A DNA stretch of 35,006 nt from Bacteroidetes bacterium HGW-Bacteroidetes-6 (GCA_002842495.1 PHDB01000037.1:1-35006), one strand, 5' to 3'. Positions 1 to 9,082 are shown, counted from the first letter of the stretch. Notes: a model not told the origin generated them from the letters alone. Made by a program: numbers and translations.

Positions 1-1441
1 ACACGTAATCATATTTCTGTTTACAGCATTTGCCGGACTCATTTCGCTTGCCCAGAATGTTCAACTCAAACAAAGCATCAATGACCTGAGAAACGATCCT
101 TACATGAAGCAAGGTCGTTGGGGTTGTGTTGTTGTAAATTGTACATCGGGAAATATAGTAGAGGAATTTAATGCAGACAGCCTTTTTATTCCCGCATCTA
201 TCATGAAATTGTGGTCAACTTCCACTGCGCTTGAAGTGCTTTCCGATACATTTCGGTTCTCAACAAAAGTTTATACAACCGGTACTGTAGATGCTCAGGG
301 GATTTTGCACGGCGATTTATGGATTGAAGGCGGAGCCGACCCAACCATCGGAAGCGATTATTTTGGTGAAGAACGTTTTATCGACTCGCTGTACAATGCG
401 CTGGTGAATGCTGGGGTTAGTTCCATAGATGGCAACATTTATGGGTTGGCAAATATTTTTGATTCGTTGATTATCCCCGACACATATCCCGACGATGATT
501 ATGGGAATTACTATGGAGCCGGGACATCGGGTCTTATTTGGGATGGCAACAGGATGACGCTTGTTTTTAAAACTCCATCGGCTTTTGGAGCTCTAACAAC
601 ACTTGCTTCATTTTTTCCGCAATTCGACAATTTTGTCCTCGAAAATCAGGCAACCGCAGGCCGAAGTGGTACTGGCGACAACAGTATTGTTTACGGGAAA
701 CCATTTGACTTTAACCGGAAAATCGAAGGAACATTGCCACCTGCAAAAGCAGAATTCAAAGTATATGGTTCTTCGCCCGATCCTGCACTTGGTTTTGTCA
801 TTGCTGTTAAATACAAGCTCGAAAAACGAGGAGTTTTTACTTCAGGAAAATGCATCGGAAAATATTCGGGCACTATTCCAGTAAGTGCTGAAAGCCCCGT
901 TTTGGTGTACTATTCTGTTCCCATGTCGGATATTGTAAAGTTTACCAATACCCACAGTCATAATGTTACTGCAGAAACATTGCTGAAAGCAGCCGGACTC
1001 AAGTTTGCCGGCCGGGGTAGTTATGCAGCGGGATTGCAGGCGCTGGAGGCGCTGCTCGATAATCTTAATGTGGATAGAACCATGCTTATTCTAAATGATG
1101 GCAGCGGGTTGTCGAAGACCGACCAATTATCGCCACGGGCAATGGGGACTTTTTTGAAAGAAGTCCGACAAAAACCATGGTTCGGGACGTTGTATAGTTC
1201 ACTTCCTATTGCCGGGAAAACAGGAACGCTTTCAACCATGTTTAAAGGTACAGCGGTGGAGGGGAAACTCAGGGCTAAAAGTGGTTATATGAAAACGGTT
1301 CGTTCGTATGCCGGATATGTGAATAACGCTCAAGGCGACACCATGGCTTTTTGCGTGATGGTGAATAACTACTCGGGCAATGCCTTTGCTTTAAAAAAGA
1401 AACTTGAGAACTTTATGATTGCTGTTTCGCAGTCAGAATAA
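1..1441 (+). CDS. dacB: D-alanyl-D-alanine carboxypeptidase/endopeptidase, PBP4 type (5' end outside the window)
   Basis: This periplasmic enzyme trims or cleaves peptidoglycan peptide cross-links. All three penicillin-binding motifs are visible: S-I-M-K (S-x-x-K, bases 197-208), S-H-N (S-x-N, bases 956-964) and K-T-G (bases 1217-1225). The spacing fits PBP4/DacB, with a long insertion between motifs one and two. The frame is open from base 2, and the first visible codons spell a hydrophobic stretch ending LISLAQ, the rest of a signal peptide. The ATG at base 104 is therefore internal and the true start lies before the window. The stop is followed by a hairpin and a T-run. The family call is firm. 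The physiological role (carboxypeptidase or endopeptidase) cannot be told from sequence. Confidence 0.93.
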   Translation, partial: HVIIFLFTAFAGLISLAQNVQLKQSINDLRNDPYMKQGRWGCVVVNCTSGNIVEEFNADSLFIPASIMKLWSTSTALEVLSDTFRFSTKVYTTGTVDAQGILHGDLWIEGGADPTIGSDYFGEERFIDSLYNALVNAGVSSIDGNIYGLANIFDSLIIPDTYPDDDYGNYYGAGTSGLIWDGNRMTLVFKTPSAFGALTTLASFFPQFDNFVLENQATAGRSGTGDNSIVYGKPFDFNRKIEGTLPPAKAEFKVYGSSPDPALGFVIAVKYKLEKRGVFTSGKCIGKYSGTIPVSAESPVLVYYSVPMSDIVKFTNTHSHNVTAETLLKAAGLKFAGRGSYAAGLQALEALLDNLNVDRTMLILNDGSGLSKTDQLSPRAMGTFLKEVRQKPWFGTLYSSLPIAGKTGTLSTMFKGTAVEGKLRAKSGYMKTVRSYAGYVNNAQGDTMAFCVMVNNYSGNAFALKKKLENFMIAVSQSE

Positions 1442-1475
1442 ATCGATTTTTTAAAACAGAGAGTATGCAGAAAGG

Positions 1476-1515
1476 AGCCAGGCTATTTTGGGTTATCTGG
1501 CTTGAAAGGTTTTTT
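1476..1515 (+). terminator. Possible intrinsic terminator after dacB
   Basis: AGCCAG (1476-1481) pairs with CTGGCT (1497-1502) around a 15-base loop, extendable by one G-T pair, and a run of six T follows at 1510-1515. The stem is short and the loop long, so this is a weak candidate. Confidence 0.4.
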
Positions 1516-1649
1516 GTGCGAAAATAGGAGAGTATCTTATTCTACAACAATATCCGGTCTATTAAATGATGTGATTTCTACTGCATAGCTATTTGTATTT
1601 ATTCGGGCAATGATCTGTATAAATGAACGTTATAGGGGAAATTAAAATC

Positions 1650-2306
1650 ATGAATATCCCGGTAATAATCATTTTTATTCTATCAATTAGCTTTGTCTTT
1701 TCCAGTGCGACAGCTCAGAAAGATTTTTTTGTAGGAGGTGTGTTTTTTAATCCCAACGGATTGGAAATTAAAGGTGACAAATACGTGCTGTGGCCGTCTT
1801 CAACCGGTACTATCTGGGGGGCAGGGGGCTTATCCGGCGGAATAAATGTCAAAAGGAATATTTCCCGTGATACATATATGAGCCTGGAACTTCGGTATAT
1901 TCAGAAAGGGAGTATTTATGAGTATGTAAATTCGAATTTTATGCTGGCAAGTGAGGTGCTCAGGCTAAACTATATGGAGATTCCGTTGCAAGCTGGAATT
2001 TCAACCAAAGCAGGGAAAACAAAATTTTATCTGGAAACTGGCCCGGGAATAGGGAAGATGTTCTCTTCCGATTTAAAAATCAATCAGATGTCAAATCTTA
2101 GTACACATCCCGATATTAGTAGGTTTAAGTCTATGGATATAAGCTGGATTGGAAGTTTGAAGTTTCATCTGAATCCCCGCCGGAGCGATAATTTGCTATT
2201 GGGAGTCCGGTATTCTTTTTCAATCTTTTCTATTCATAAAAGTTATAAATTGTACAATAACGTGTATGGGATTCAGCTTGAATACCTTTTTAAACAGGTT
2301 TTCTGA
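1650..2306 (+). CDS. Outer-membrane beta-barrel protein, PorT/OMP_b-brl-like
   Basis: About 218 residues. The N-terminus has a hydrophobic signal peptide ending near SSATAQ, followed by alternating hydrophobic/polar strands and aromatic strand ends, including LELRYIQKGS, MEIPLQAGIS and FYLETGPGIGKMF. The pattern '(R/K)LNYMEIPL...G...FYLETGP' is characteristic of the small Bacteroidota outer-membrane barrel family. I chose the ATG at 1650 over the in-frame ATG at 1623 because it starts directly at the signal peptide and has AGGGGA about 10 bases upstream. It stands alone between dacB and a convergent remnant. Ligand and role are unknown. Confidence 0.72.
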   Translation: MNIPVIIIFILSISFVFSSATAQKDFFVGGVFFNPNGLEIKGDKYVLWPSSTGTIWGAGGLSGGINVKRNISRDTYMSLELRYIQKGSIYEYVNSNFMLASEVLRLNYMEIPLQAGISTKAGKTKFYLETGPGIGKMFSSDLKINQMSNLSTHPDISRFKSMDISWIGSLKFHLNPRRSDNLLLGVRYSFSIFSIHKSYKLYNNVYGIQLEYLFKQVF

Positions 2307-2313
2307 TGCTGTT

Positions 2314-2628
2314 TTATTGTTTCTTTGTCCAAGAAATCCACCACGACAGCCGATTCATTCTCGCAAAAGCATATTCTTTTTTCTTGCCGCCAAAGCCCAT
2401 GTAGAAACGGGCCAGATTTTCGTTGTTGCTACTAAAATGAAGAAACTGGATGAAAAGAAAAATATTAGACAGTACTCTAGAAATGGCAATATTGTCTTCG
2501 AACCCGATATCCAATTTTGCATTTGTGTCGATATTCGATACGTTTAGTTTATAATCGACAACTTTGCTGGAGGTAAACGGTTTTTCGATGAATTCGAAAT
2601 AAGAAAATAAAGATTTGCTGTAACTCAT
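2314..2628 (-). pseudogene. Remnant of a FemAB/GNAT-like acyltransferase gene (C-terminal tail)
   Basis: The last ~40 codons of this 104-codon frame match the C-terminus of the intact GNAT gene 2.6 kb away: NNENLARFYMGFGG, then KEYAF and RMNRL are shared, and the final residues (WWISWTKKQ versus FWMKWIKKR) are related but diverged. The first ~60 residues do not fit a complete acyltransferase. They show at best a faint similarity to the middle of the intact protein around its residues 95-140, as if the N-terminus and much of the middle were deleted. A family member is normally ~300 residues, so this is most likely a decayed paralogue. A short expressed protein cannot be excluded. Confidence 0.6.
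2347..2430. repeat. Direct repeat copy 1 (GNAT tail)
   Basis: This 84-base segment matches 4958-5041 at 80 of 84 positions without gaps, in the same orientation. Towards lower coordinates the alignment continues colinearly at only about 60 percent (15 of 25). Towards higher coordinates similarity stops abruptly after base 2430. Confidence 0.85.
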
Positions 2629-2660
2629 GAGGCATTTTAAAAAGTTTGTTGTTTCAAAGT

Positions 2661-4868
2661 CTAATTGCCTGTGAATTTGTTGAGGGAAATTTCAATTACT
2701 TCCGTCTTCATGTTTTCTCCGTTTCCACTGTGCCAAGAAATCCAGACCGAATTAGTTTCCCCCTGATAGACTATTTGTGGATGACGAGAAGTTATATCTT
2801 TCTCCGAAATCAGAATCGGGTGCGACCATTTGTCGCCACTATTGATTGAAATGTAGATGCCCCAAACCGAATTAATGCTTTCTGGTCGTCCGCTCCAAAC
2901 AACTATGCTTTGTCCGCTGTTGCTAGAAACGGCAACTGGGGTTTCGTTTAGTAATGTTTGGCGCTTGTCCGAAATAACGGACCCGATGCTCCATTTTTTT
3001 AGTTCCTCGTTATAAATGGAGATTTTAATAGTTTGGGCTTTTTTATCAATAACATCCCAGCCATTGGATTCATAAACGACTGATTTTTCCCCGTTTCTAC
3101 TGTTGAAAATACATGGATAGCCTCCTGTTTCCCAATCATCCATCTTCTTCGCCGATAATGTAACTGGCTGCGGCATTTCTCCAATCTTGCCACCTATAAT
3201 ACAGAAATTTCCAGGATAATGTTGGTTCCAAGCACCCCACAATTCTCCATTCGAGAAGTAGCATAATGATGGGTACCATGCGTTTGAATATCCCTCAGCA
3301 TATTGAGAAGGAGCAAGATTAATCGGCAAAACGTTTCCCAGTGTTCCGTTGCTTATTGTACACATCTGCAGAAACCTCAAGTTCGCTTTCCATTCGCACC
3401 AAGCAATACTTATTTCATTTCCTAACGATGCTGCATTTATGATATTAACATCGATGGGCTCTTTCCCAGAGATTAATATTTTGTCGGATAAATTATTGTT
3501 TTCTAGGAAGCGAGCATACAGTCGATAATATGAATCTTCGTTGTTGAGATAAAACACCCATATTCTTTGTTTGTCCGATACTACAATTGGATTGTAGCTG
3601 TCCGATTCGTCCGATTCAATAATGTAGTGGCTTTCTGTTGAATCAACCTTCAACAGTATTATATCACCATTTTCTTCATAAGTAACCCATATATTGTTGT
3701 CGGCATCAGTTGTGATGTCCGGAAAACGACAATTAGCGCTGCTGATTGTCCATTGTTCTCCATTTTCTGTGATTTTACGGGCAACTGGAATTGTCTCGTA
3801 TCGCTCAATATGGTCACTGGCGTTTTTATGCAAAGGGATCGAGCATTGTTTGAAGCAATGTTTTTCCAATTCGGTGTCGCTAAAGGTTTTTTCGGGAACA
3901 ATGCGGGACTTTCCATCCGATACGTCATATTGCCCGTACATGAGTTTTTTATAATTCAGAGAATCGCTTCCTGAATAAACTATAAAATCGAGATATTCCG
4001 AAAATTGTATCCTTCTATTTCCATTGCCAATATCTAAAAGAATATATTTTTCGGGATTGAATGGATTGGTGAACCAGATATAAATACCAACCGAGTCGAA
4101 AGGGAAACTGTAATTTCCTACAATCAGATTTTTATCGGAAAATTGCAATGGAATTTCCTGGCCTATGAAGAAGTCAGCCAAATCAGGCAAACTAAATTGT
4201 CCAACAAGCATCAGGTTTTTTCTCAAATCTTCAGATGAAAGACTGTCGACGTTTTTGCAAGTGAATGATTTATTTCTGTTTCCAATATCTTCCAATTGAG
4301 AATCCTTTTTCGAGCCTTGTGGAAATACCACGACAGCATCGAAATTTTCGTTTTCCCAGATGAAATTATTGGCCAAACGAAGATTACCTGTCGGAATCAT
4401 ATACTGGCCGCTGTCCCAAAGTGCTTTCTTTAGTACGGGATAATTGTCGTAGTTGTAATAGTCTTGTATTACTTGCTTCCCATTTTTAAATGCAAGTACG
4501 TTGGGAAACCCACCTTTATGAATATTATACAGAACCGGAGGGTAAGTCAGTACTGGATTCTTCCACCCAAAATGCTTCGTGAACGCATAAATGTCTAGCT
4601 GAGGGTTGAATAAACACTGATGAAACGATGCACCACCGTTGGCTGTATTGGCTTCGATATAGTTGGTTTCTGTAAAATATCCGTCAACTAGGCAGTAACC
4701 ACAGTTTGAGGTTGAAAAAGGAATGATGACGGTTGTTTTTTGTTGGATGCTATCATCAATAGCTATACGGTTTCCCCAGTTATCTTCGGCATATCCGCCT
4801 GGAATTATCTGCGCTTTTGCAAACCAGAAGATAAAAAGTAGGATAGTCGATAAAACAAAATGCTTCAT
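2661..4868 (-). CDS. Secreted protein with thioredoxin-like N-terminus and sialidase-like propeller C-terminus
   Basis: About 735 residues. The start is placed at the ATG ending at 4868, where a clean signal peptide begins (MKHFVLSTILLF... cut near AKA/Q), rather than six codons upstream. Residues ~45-170 look like a thioredoxin fold: the strand TTVIIPFST precedes C56-G-Y-C59, and YPPVLYNIHKGGFPNVLAFKNGK resembles the cis-proline/beta-4 region. From about residue 370 onward there are repeated four-strand-like units with tryptophans (IWVTYEE, LWGAWNQ, VWISWHSG) and an Asp-box-like S-I-N-S-G-D-K-W, as in BNR/sialidase-type propellers. No T9SS tail is seen. The substrate is unknown: the propeller probably binds a ligand, and the CGYC pair could act on disulfides or be a carrier site. 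It lies between two GNAT tails. Confidence 0.6.
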   Translation of the reverse strand: MKHFVLSTILLFIFWFAKAQIIPGGYAEDNWGNRIAIDDSIQQKTTVIIPFSTSNCGYCLVDGYFTETNYIEANTANGGASFHQCLFNPQLDIYAFTKHFGWKNPVLTYPPVLYNIHKGGFPNVLAFKNGKQVIQDYYNYDNYPVLKKALWDSGQYMIPTGNLRLANNFIWENENFDAVVVFPQGSKKDSQLEDIGNRNKSFTCKNVDSLSSEDLRKNLMLVGQFSLPDLADFFIGQEIPLQFSDKNLIVGNYSFPFDSVGIYIWFTNPFNPEKYILLDIGNGNRRIQFSEYLDFIVYSGSDSLNYKKLMYGQYDVSDGKSRIVPEKTFSDTELEKHCFKQCSIPLHKNASDHIERYETIPVARKITENGEQWTISSANCRFPDITTDADNNIWVTYEENGDIILLKVDSTESHYIIESDESDSYNPIVVSDKQRIWVFYLNNEDSYYRLYARFLENNNLSDKILISGKEPIDVNIINAASLGNEISIAWCEWKANLRFLQMCTISNGTLGNVLPINLAPSQYAEGYSNAWYPSLCYFSNGELWGAWNQHYPGNFCIIGGKIGEMPQPVTLSAKKMDDWETGGYPCIFNSRNGEKSVVYESNGWDVIDKKAQTIKISIYNEELKKWSIGSVISDKRQTLLNETPVAVSSNSGQSIVVWSGRPESINSVWGIYISINSGDKWSHPILISEKDITSRHPQIVYQGETNSVWISWHSGNGENMKTEVIEISLNKFTGN

Positions 4869-4924
4869 GCTTGATTGAGTGTGCAATGATTATCACACAA
4901 ATGTATGAAAACACCATGAATCAA

Positions 4925-5830
4925 TTATCTTTTTTTTATCCATTTCATCCAGAATGGCAGCCGATTCATCCTCACAAAAGCATATTCTTTTTTCTCGCCG
5001 CCAAAACCCATGTAGAAACGGGCCAGATTTTCGTTGTTGCTGCCTTCGAAATCGAACAATTTGTTGCGCATACTTGCATCAGTCAATATATTATCGACCA
5101 GAAAATGCATGGCTCCACTATCGCGGGCTTCGGGTCCGGAACCACTGAAAAGTAGAATGACGCGATTGGCAAATTCGACGGTGAAAATGCCAGCTACAAT
5201 TTCGTTGTGGGCATCAATTGCCGACCAAGTTGTGCCGAAACTTTTATGACGCAACTGATAGGCGAGAGTGAGCAGATTGGCATACCACACATCGCTTTGT
5301 TTTACTTCGTTGCCTTTGTTGTTTTTGAACAGACTCACTATTTTTTCAATGTCAAAACCTTGGTAGCATGTGAGATTGTTTTGATTTGCCTTTTTAATGT
5401 TGCGCCGGGTATTGTCGTTGTAGCCACTTCTGATTTCTTCGATGTTGCGTTCAATATTCAGTGTGATGTTGGTCAGCTTTTGTGTTCCAGCCATTTCAAT
5501 CGGGTTGTTTTCGTTGAGCATGATTTCGGCAAAACGAAATTGCTTTGGGATGGCTTTTAAAAATTCTTGGGTGTTATCGGAATTGCATTGTAAACCAAAA
5601 ATCCCTAATTGTTGACTGAATGGAGGTTGAAAAAGATAGTTTATTCCTGTCTTTTTCCGATGAGTCAAAGGCATCACTCTGCTATAATTGTCTTCGACCA
5701 ACGCACTCCAACCAGGCGAAACCACATCGAGATACCACGACATAGGATAAATCAACGGCGCCGGGGACCGAAGTATGCAGGCATCCCAGGCGTTTTTGTC
5801 AATTTCTTCGTGTTTCAGGTATCTGATCAT
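4925..5830 (-). CDS. GNAT-fold (FemAB/BioF2-like) acyltransferase
   Basis: 301 residues, a usual length for FemAB-related single-protein acyltransferases. The signature N-D-N-T-R-R-N-I-K-K-A (near residues 138-148) matches the 'NxRRxIRKA' helix of this family. It is followed by AIDAHNEIVAGIF, then LLFSGSG, and the C-terminal motif FEGSNNENLARFYMGFGG, equivalent to the 'DFxGs...v..FK..FG' motif. The start overlaps the upstream deacetylase-like stop by 4 bases (ATGA), indicating translational coupling. With wecB and the deacetylase-like gene it probably modifies an amino sugar or surface polymer, though the acyl donor and acceptor are unknown. Confidence 0.75.
   Translation of the reverse strand: MIRYLKHEEIDKNAWDACILRSPAPLIYPMSWYLDVVSPGWSALVEDNYSRVMPLTHRKKTGINYLFQPPFSQQLGIFGLQCNSDNTQEFLKAIPKQFRFAEIMLNENNPIEMAGTQKLTNITLNIERNIEEIRSGYNDNTRRNIKKANQNNLTCYQGFDIEKIVSLFKNNKGNEVKQSDVWYANLLTLAYQLRHKSFGTTWSAIDAHNEIVAGIFTVEFANRVILLFSGSGPEARDSGAMHFLVDNILTDASMRNKLFDFEGSNNENLARFYMGFGGEKKEYAFVRMNRLPFWMKWIKKR
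4958..5041. repeat. Direct repeat copy 2 (GNAT tail)
   Basis: This is the partner of 2347-2430, offset by 2611 bases, with four mismatches in 84. In protein terms the differences give V versus A and E versus K, with one silent change in an Arg codon. Confidence 0.85.
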
Positions 5831-7248
5831 GATTGAAGGTTTTGAAAGCTTTTTATCAGTTGCTCGAGCATGGTTGTCCAGCCTTTCCAGCGTCCTTTTT
5901 CGGAAAGGGTTTCATTGTGAATAAGTATTTCGAAAATCCCATTTGTCGATTGAATATAGGCTGCCATTTGTTGTAGCTCGTCCGAGGCTTCGCTCAATTT
6001 TAATTGTTTGTAGTCTTTCAGGCTTCCATCCATCACGCAAAACGGGTGAACGGTGAGTGGAAGCACTTCGTCGGTTTGCATGTCGAAAAACAAAAACGGT
6101 CGCGACGTTCCTGCACGGAAACCAATACCCGATGCAAATCCCATGGTGTAATCGTGAGTGAAACCCTGCTCTGTCAATTGCCGGTACGATTCGGGTAAAC
6201 GCATTCGCAGGAAATGACGTCGTGCAGTATCAATTTTTTTACCGCAAAGGCTTTCGAGCAGTTTGTGTTCGTTGGCTAGTTTTTCGTCGTCGTTAAGGCA
6301 GTCGTATGATGGATGCAGGCCCGGATGTTCAATGTTTTTCAGAACCTGCAATGCTTTGGGACAGTTCAACCTTCCGTTTTTATCGAAATCGCAACGATCG
6401 GTTGCAGCCAAAATAAAGTATTGCAACGCTATTTGGTGTTTTTTTGCCCAGCTTTCTGCTATGGCAAAGGTGTCGAAAGGATCGTTGAGTAAACCAAGCA
6501 AAACCAACGGGCGTTCGAGATACGTGCCGATTTTTCCTTTAAACAAATCGCGTAGCCATCCACCGGTGTTGCGGATAAAGCCTTTGCAACGATACGAAAA
6601 TATTTGATCGACATCGATGGTTAGCGAAAATGCCGGTATTTCTTTTCTAAATAAGTCGGCTGTAAAAAACGGCTGAAGTTGTGAGCGAAGCAATCCGATC
6701 CACTCGTCGACCACAGCACGGTTATGGAATTTGTGACGAAAGGCAAATGAGTGTTGCAGGTCGAAACGACCGTGTTGGTCGGTGTCTGTGCTGATGTATT
6801 CTTCGTGGCGGCTAAGCATGAAAAATACGGACGAAAAGAGATCGAATTTGATGCAGAAGCCGTTTTCGGTTGTGGGAAAAAGTTCGATAGAATAGCTTTG
6901 CTGGAAACGAGAGTCTTTGTGAGTCGTCACGTTTCGATATAATTTGCTATCCTGTTCGGTTAAAATATTGTTGTAGTTATGTGAACCACCCGGTGTGACA
7001 GTATTTTTTCGGACTTCGGGAAAGAAGCCGGGGATGCCGCTTGGATGCAGGTAATCGCAGTCAGGAATATTGAAAGTAGTGTTGTTTTGAGAGCCGTATC
7101 CAATAATAATGCTTCCATCAGGGATGGTGTCGCTGTTGATTGAGAAGGTAATGCCAAGCCGTTCCACAAAAATGTAATGCAGCGTATAGTTCAGTTTTGC
7201 ATTACTGAAACAGCTTTTTATATAAACATGTTTACGGCTATCGGCCAT
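5827..7248 (-). CDS. Polysaccharide deacetylase-like protein (DUF7033 type)
   Basis: 473 residues with no signal peptide. The first ~200 residues form the N-terminal domain typical of this Bacteroidota family. The catalytic-type domain opens with S-L-T-I-D-V-D-Q (D212/D214), in the position of the T-F-D-D motif of NodB-type deacetylases. H312-P-S-Y and R-R-H-F (~344-347) are likely metal- or active-site segments, and FASGIGFRAGT (~371-381) is a family hallmark. Expected chemistry is N- or O-deacetylation of a sugar. It overlaps the end of wecB by 11 bases and the GNAT start by 4. The family assignment is good, the activity is inferred. Confidence 0.75.
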   Translation of the reverse strand: MADSRKHVYIKSCFSNAKLNYTLHYIFVERLGITFSINSDTIPDGSIIIGYGSQNNTTFNIPDCDYLHPSGIPGFFPEVRKNTVTPGGSHNYNNILTEQDSKLYRNVTTHKDSRFQQSYSIELFPTTENGFCIKFDLFSSVFFMLSRHEEYISTDTDQHGRFDLQHSFAFRHKFHNRAVVDEWIGLLRSQLQPFFTADLFRKEIPAFSLTIDVDQIFSYRCKGFIRNTGGWLRDLFKGKIGTYLERPLVLLGLLNDPFDTFAIAESWAKKHQIALQYFILAATDRCDFDKNGRLNCPKALQVLKNIEHPGLHPSYDCLNDDEKLANEHKLLESLCGKKIDTARRHFLRMRLPESYRQLTEQGFTHDYTMGFASGIGFRAGTSRPFLFFDMQTDEVLPLTVHPFCVMDGSLKDYKQLKLSEASDELQQMAAYIQSTNGIFEILIHNETLSEKGRWKGWTTMLEQLIKSFQNLQS

Positions 7249-8377
7249 TGTATTTCAGGATGGTTTCGCAAATAAACTGGGCAGCATGCCCATCGCCAAA
7301 AATAGGTGGAAATTCCGTAGGAGGATAATTCAGTAAGGCTTCGGCTTGTCCGGCGATATCATCGATAGTGTTGCCCCCCAAGCGCGCAGCACGCATTTCT
7401 AGTATTTCAACCCATTCGGTTTCGGGACGTAAAATCAACGATGGTTTTCCGAAGAAAAAAGCTTCTTTCTGAACTCCACCCGAATCGGTAAGCACCAAAC
7501 TGCAGTTTTTTTCGAGCATAATCATATCGAGAAACGAAACAGGAGGTATAATTCGTACATCAACACCTTCGGGTAAATCCGAAGCAAGATTCCATTCGGT
7601 CATCATTTTTTGTGTACGTGGATGCAGAGGAAGAATGACAGCAATTTCCATTTTTTTTGAAACACGGTAAATGGCTTCGAGTATAATTTCGAGTCGTTCC
7701 CGATTATCAGTATTATCATTACGGTGGATAGTGGCCAAAACAAATGCTTTGCCAGCTAATTGCTGTTGCTGTAGAATTTGCGATTGTTGTTCTGCTAATC
7801 CCGAGAAATAGTTGGAGTTGTCGAACATGATGTCGCCGCAATGAAACACGCCTGGTTTATCGAGACTGAATGGTCCCATCAGTCCGCTGCTGAAACCTTC
7901 GGTTTCGAGATTTTTGACAGCTGTTCGTGTTGGGCAAAAGAGCAGGGTGGAGCAATGATCGGCAACAATGCGGTTGATTTCTTCGGGCATGCGTTTGTTG
8001 AACGAGCGCAAGCCAGCTTCGATATGAAAAACCGGAATATGTATTTTAGCTGCGGCTACGGCTCCGGCCAGTGTGCTGTTGGTGTCGCCATAAACCACTA
8101 TCCCGTCGGGCTTGTGTTCCAAAAGCACTTGCTCGATTCCATTTATCATTAGCGCTGTTTGTTCACCGTGATTCGACGATCCTACACCCAGATTTACGGC
8201 CGGTTTGGGGATCTGAAGCTCGCGAAAGAACACCTCGGACATATTGTCGTCGTAGTGTTGTCCCGTATGTACAATAAACTCTTCGATTTCGTTGCTGAAA
8301 TGATTTTTGATTTCGCGACTGAGTGCTGCAGCTTTAATGATTTGGGGTCTGGCTCCTACAATAGTTACAATTTTCAT
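7238..8377 (-). CDS. wecB: UDP-N-acetylglucosamine 2-epimerase, non-hydrolysing
   Basis: 379 residues, the normal length. It interconverts UDP-GlcNAc and UDP-ManNAc, or acts on a related UDP-diacetamido sugar, for surface glycan synthesis in the cytoplasm. Family motifs in order: G-A-R-P-Q (8-12), H-T-G-Q-H-Y-D (37-43), Y-G-D-T-N-S (96-101), H-I-E-A-G-L-R-S (118-125), P-E-E-I-N-R (131-136), T-I-H-R-N-D-N, and T-D-S-G-G-V-Q-K-E-A. The opening MKIVTIVGARPQ and the T-x-H-R variant also fit the WbpI-type branch acting on UDP-GlcNAc3NAcA, so substrate is open. It starts 3 bases after radC and overlaps the next gene by 11. Confidence 0.92.
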   Translation of the reverse strand: MKIVTIVGARPQIIKAAALSREIKNHFSNEIEEFIVHTGQHYDDNMSEVFFRELQIPKPAVNLGVGSSNHGEQTALMINGIEQVLLEHKPDGIVVYGDTNSTLAGAVAAAKIHIPVFHIEAGLRSFNKRMPEEINRIVADHCSTLLFCPTRTAVKNLETEGFSSGLMGPFSLDKPGVFHCGDIMFDNSNYFSGLAEQQSQILQQQQLAGKAFVLATIHRNDNTDNRERLEIILEAIYRVSKKMEIAVILPLHPRTQKMMTEWNLASDLPEGVDVRIIPPVSFLDMIMLEKNCSLVLTDSGGVQKEAFFFGKPSLILRPETEWVEILEMRAARLGGNTIDDIAGQAEALLNYPPTEFPPIFGDGHAAQFICETILKYNGR

Positions 8378-8380
8378 GCT

Positions 8381-9082
8381 TTAGTTTTTTATAAGACCAT
8401 CGTCGGTAAAGCTGGTGTATTCATCGTTGGCCACAATAATGTGGTCGAGTAGCTTGATGTCGAGAACAAATGCAGCCTCTGCTATACGGTTGGTGAGCTT
8501 GATATCATTTTCACTTGGACTGAGATTTCCCGAAGGGTGATTGTGTGCAATAATAATGGCAACTGCAACCGAATCGAGAGCCAGCTTCATGATTTTTCGA
8601 ATGTCGACGCTGGTATAGGAAATGCCGCCATCACTGATACGGAAATGAGCAATAATCTTGTTGCGCTGGTTCAAACACATCAGATGAAACTCTTCGTGTT
8701 GTTTGTCGCGCAAAAAGGGTTGAATAAAACGGAATGCATCGGCCGACCGACCCACAACTGTTTCTTCGTCGGCCGGTTCCGATTGCCGACGACGACTGAG
8801 CTCAAGTGCTGCTTCAATGGCTACAGCACGTGCCGAACCTAGACCTTTTATTTTTTTTATTTGATGCACCGAAAATCGCGAGAGCTTTTTTAGGCTGTTG
8901 TCAGCCATATAAAGGAGTTCACGACCCAATTCAAGCGCACTTTTTTGTGGTGTGCCGCTGCCAATGAGAATAGCTAAAAGCTCAGCATCGCTAAGTGCTT
9001 CAGGACCTTTGGAGAGCATCTTTTCGCGAGGTCTGTCGTCGGCGGCCCAATCCTTGATCGATTTTTTCTTTGAGATTTCCAT
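8381..9082 (-). CDS. radC: RadC-family JAB/MPN domain protein
   Basis: 233 residues, the usual RadC length. The N-terminus carries a helix-hairpin-helix-like segment (I-K-K-I-K-G-L-G-S-A-R-A, ~75-86). The C-terminal JAMM metal site is complete: H180-x-H182-x7-S190-x2-D193. RadC was historically called a DNA repair protein, but the biochemical role remains uncertain; a zinc-dependent hydrolase fold is what the residues show. It is the first gene of a tightly packed run with wecB, the deacetylase-like gene and the GNAT gene, and a -7 element lies just upstream. Confidence 0.95.
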   Translation of the reverse strand: MEISKKKSIKDWAADDRPREKMLSKGPEALSDAELLAILIGSGTPQKSALELGRELLYMADNSLKKLSRFSVHQIKKIKGLGSARAVAIEAALELSRRRQSEPADEETVVGRSADAFRFIQPFLRDKQHEEFHLMCLNQRNKIIAHFRISDGGISYTSVDIRKIMKLALDSVAVAIIIAHNHPSGNLSPSENDIKLTNRIAEAAFVLDIKLLDHIIVANDEYTSFTDDGLIKN

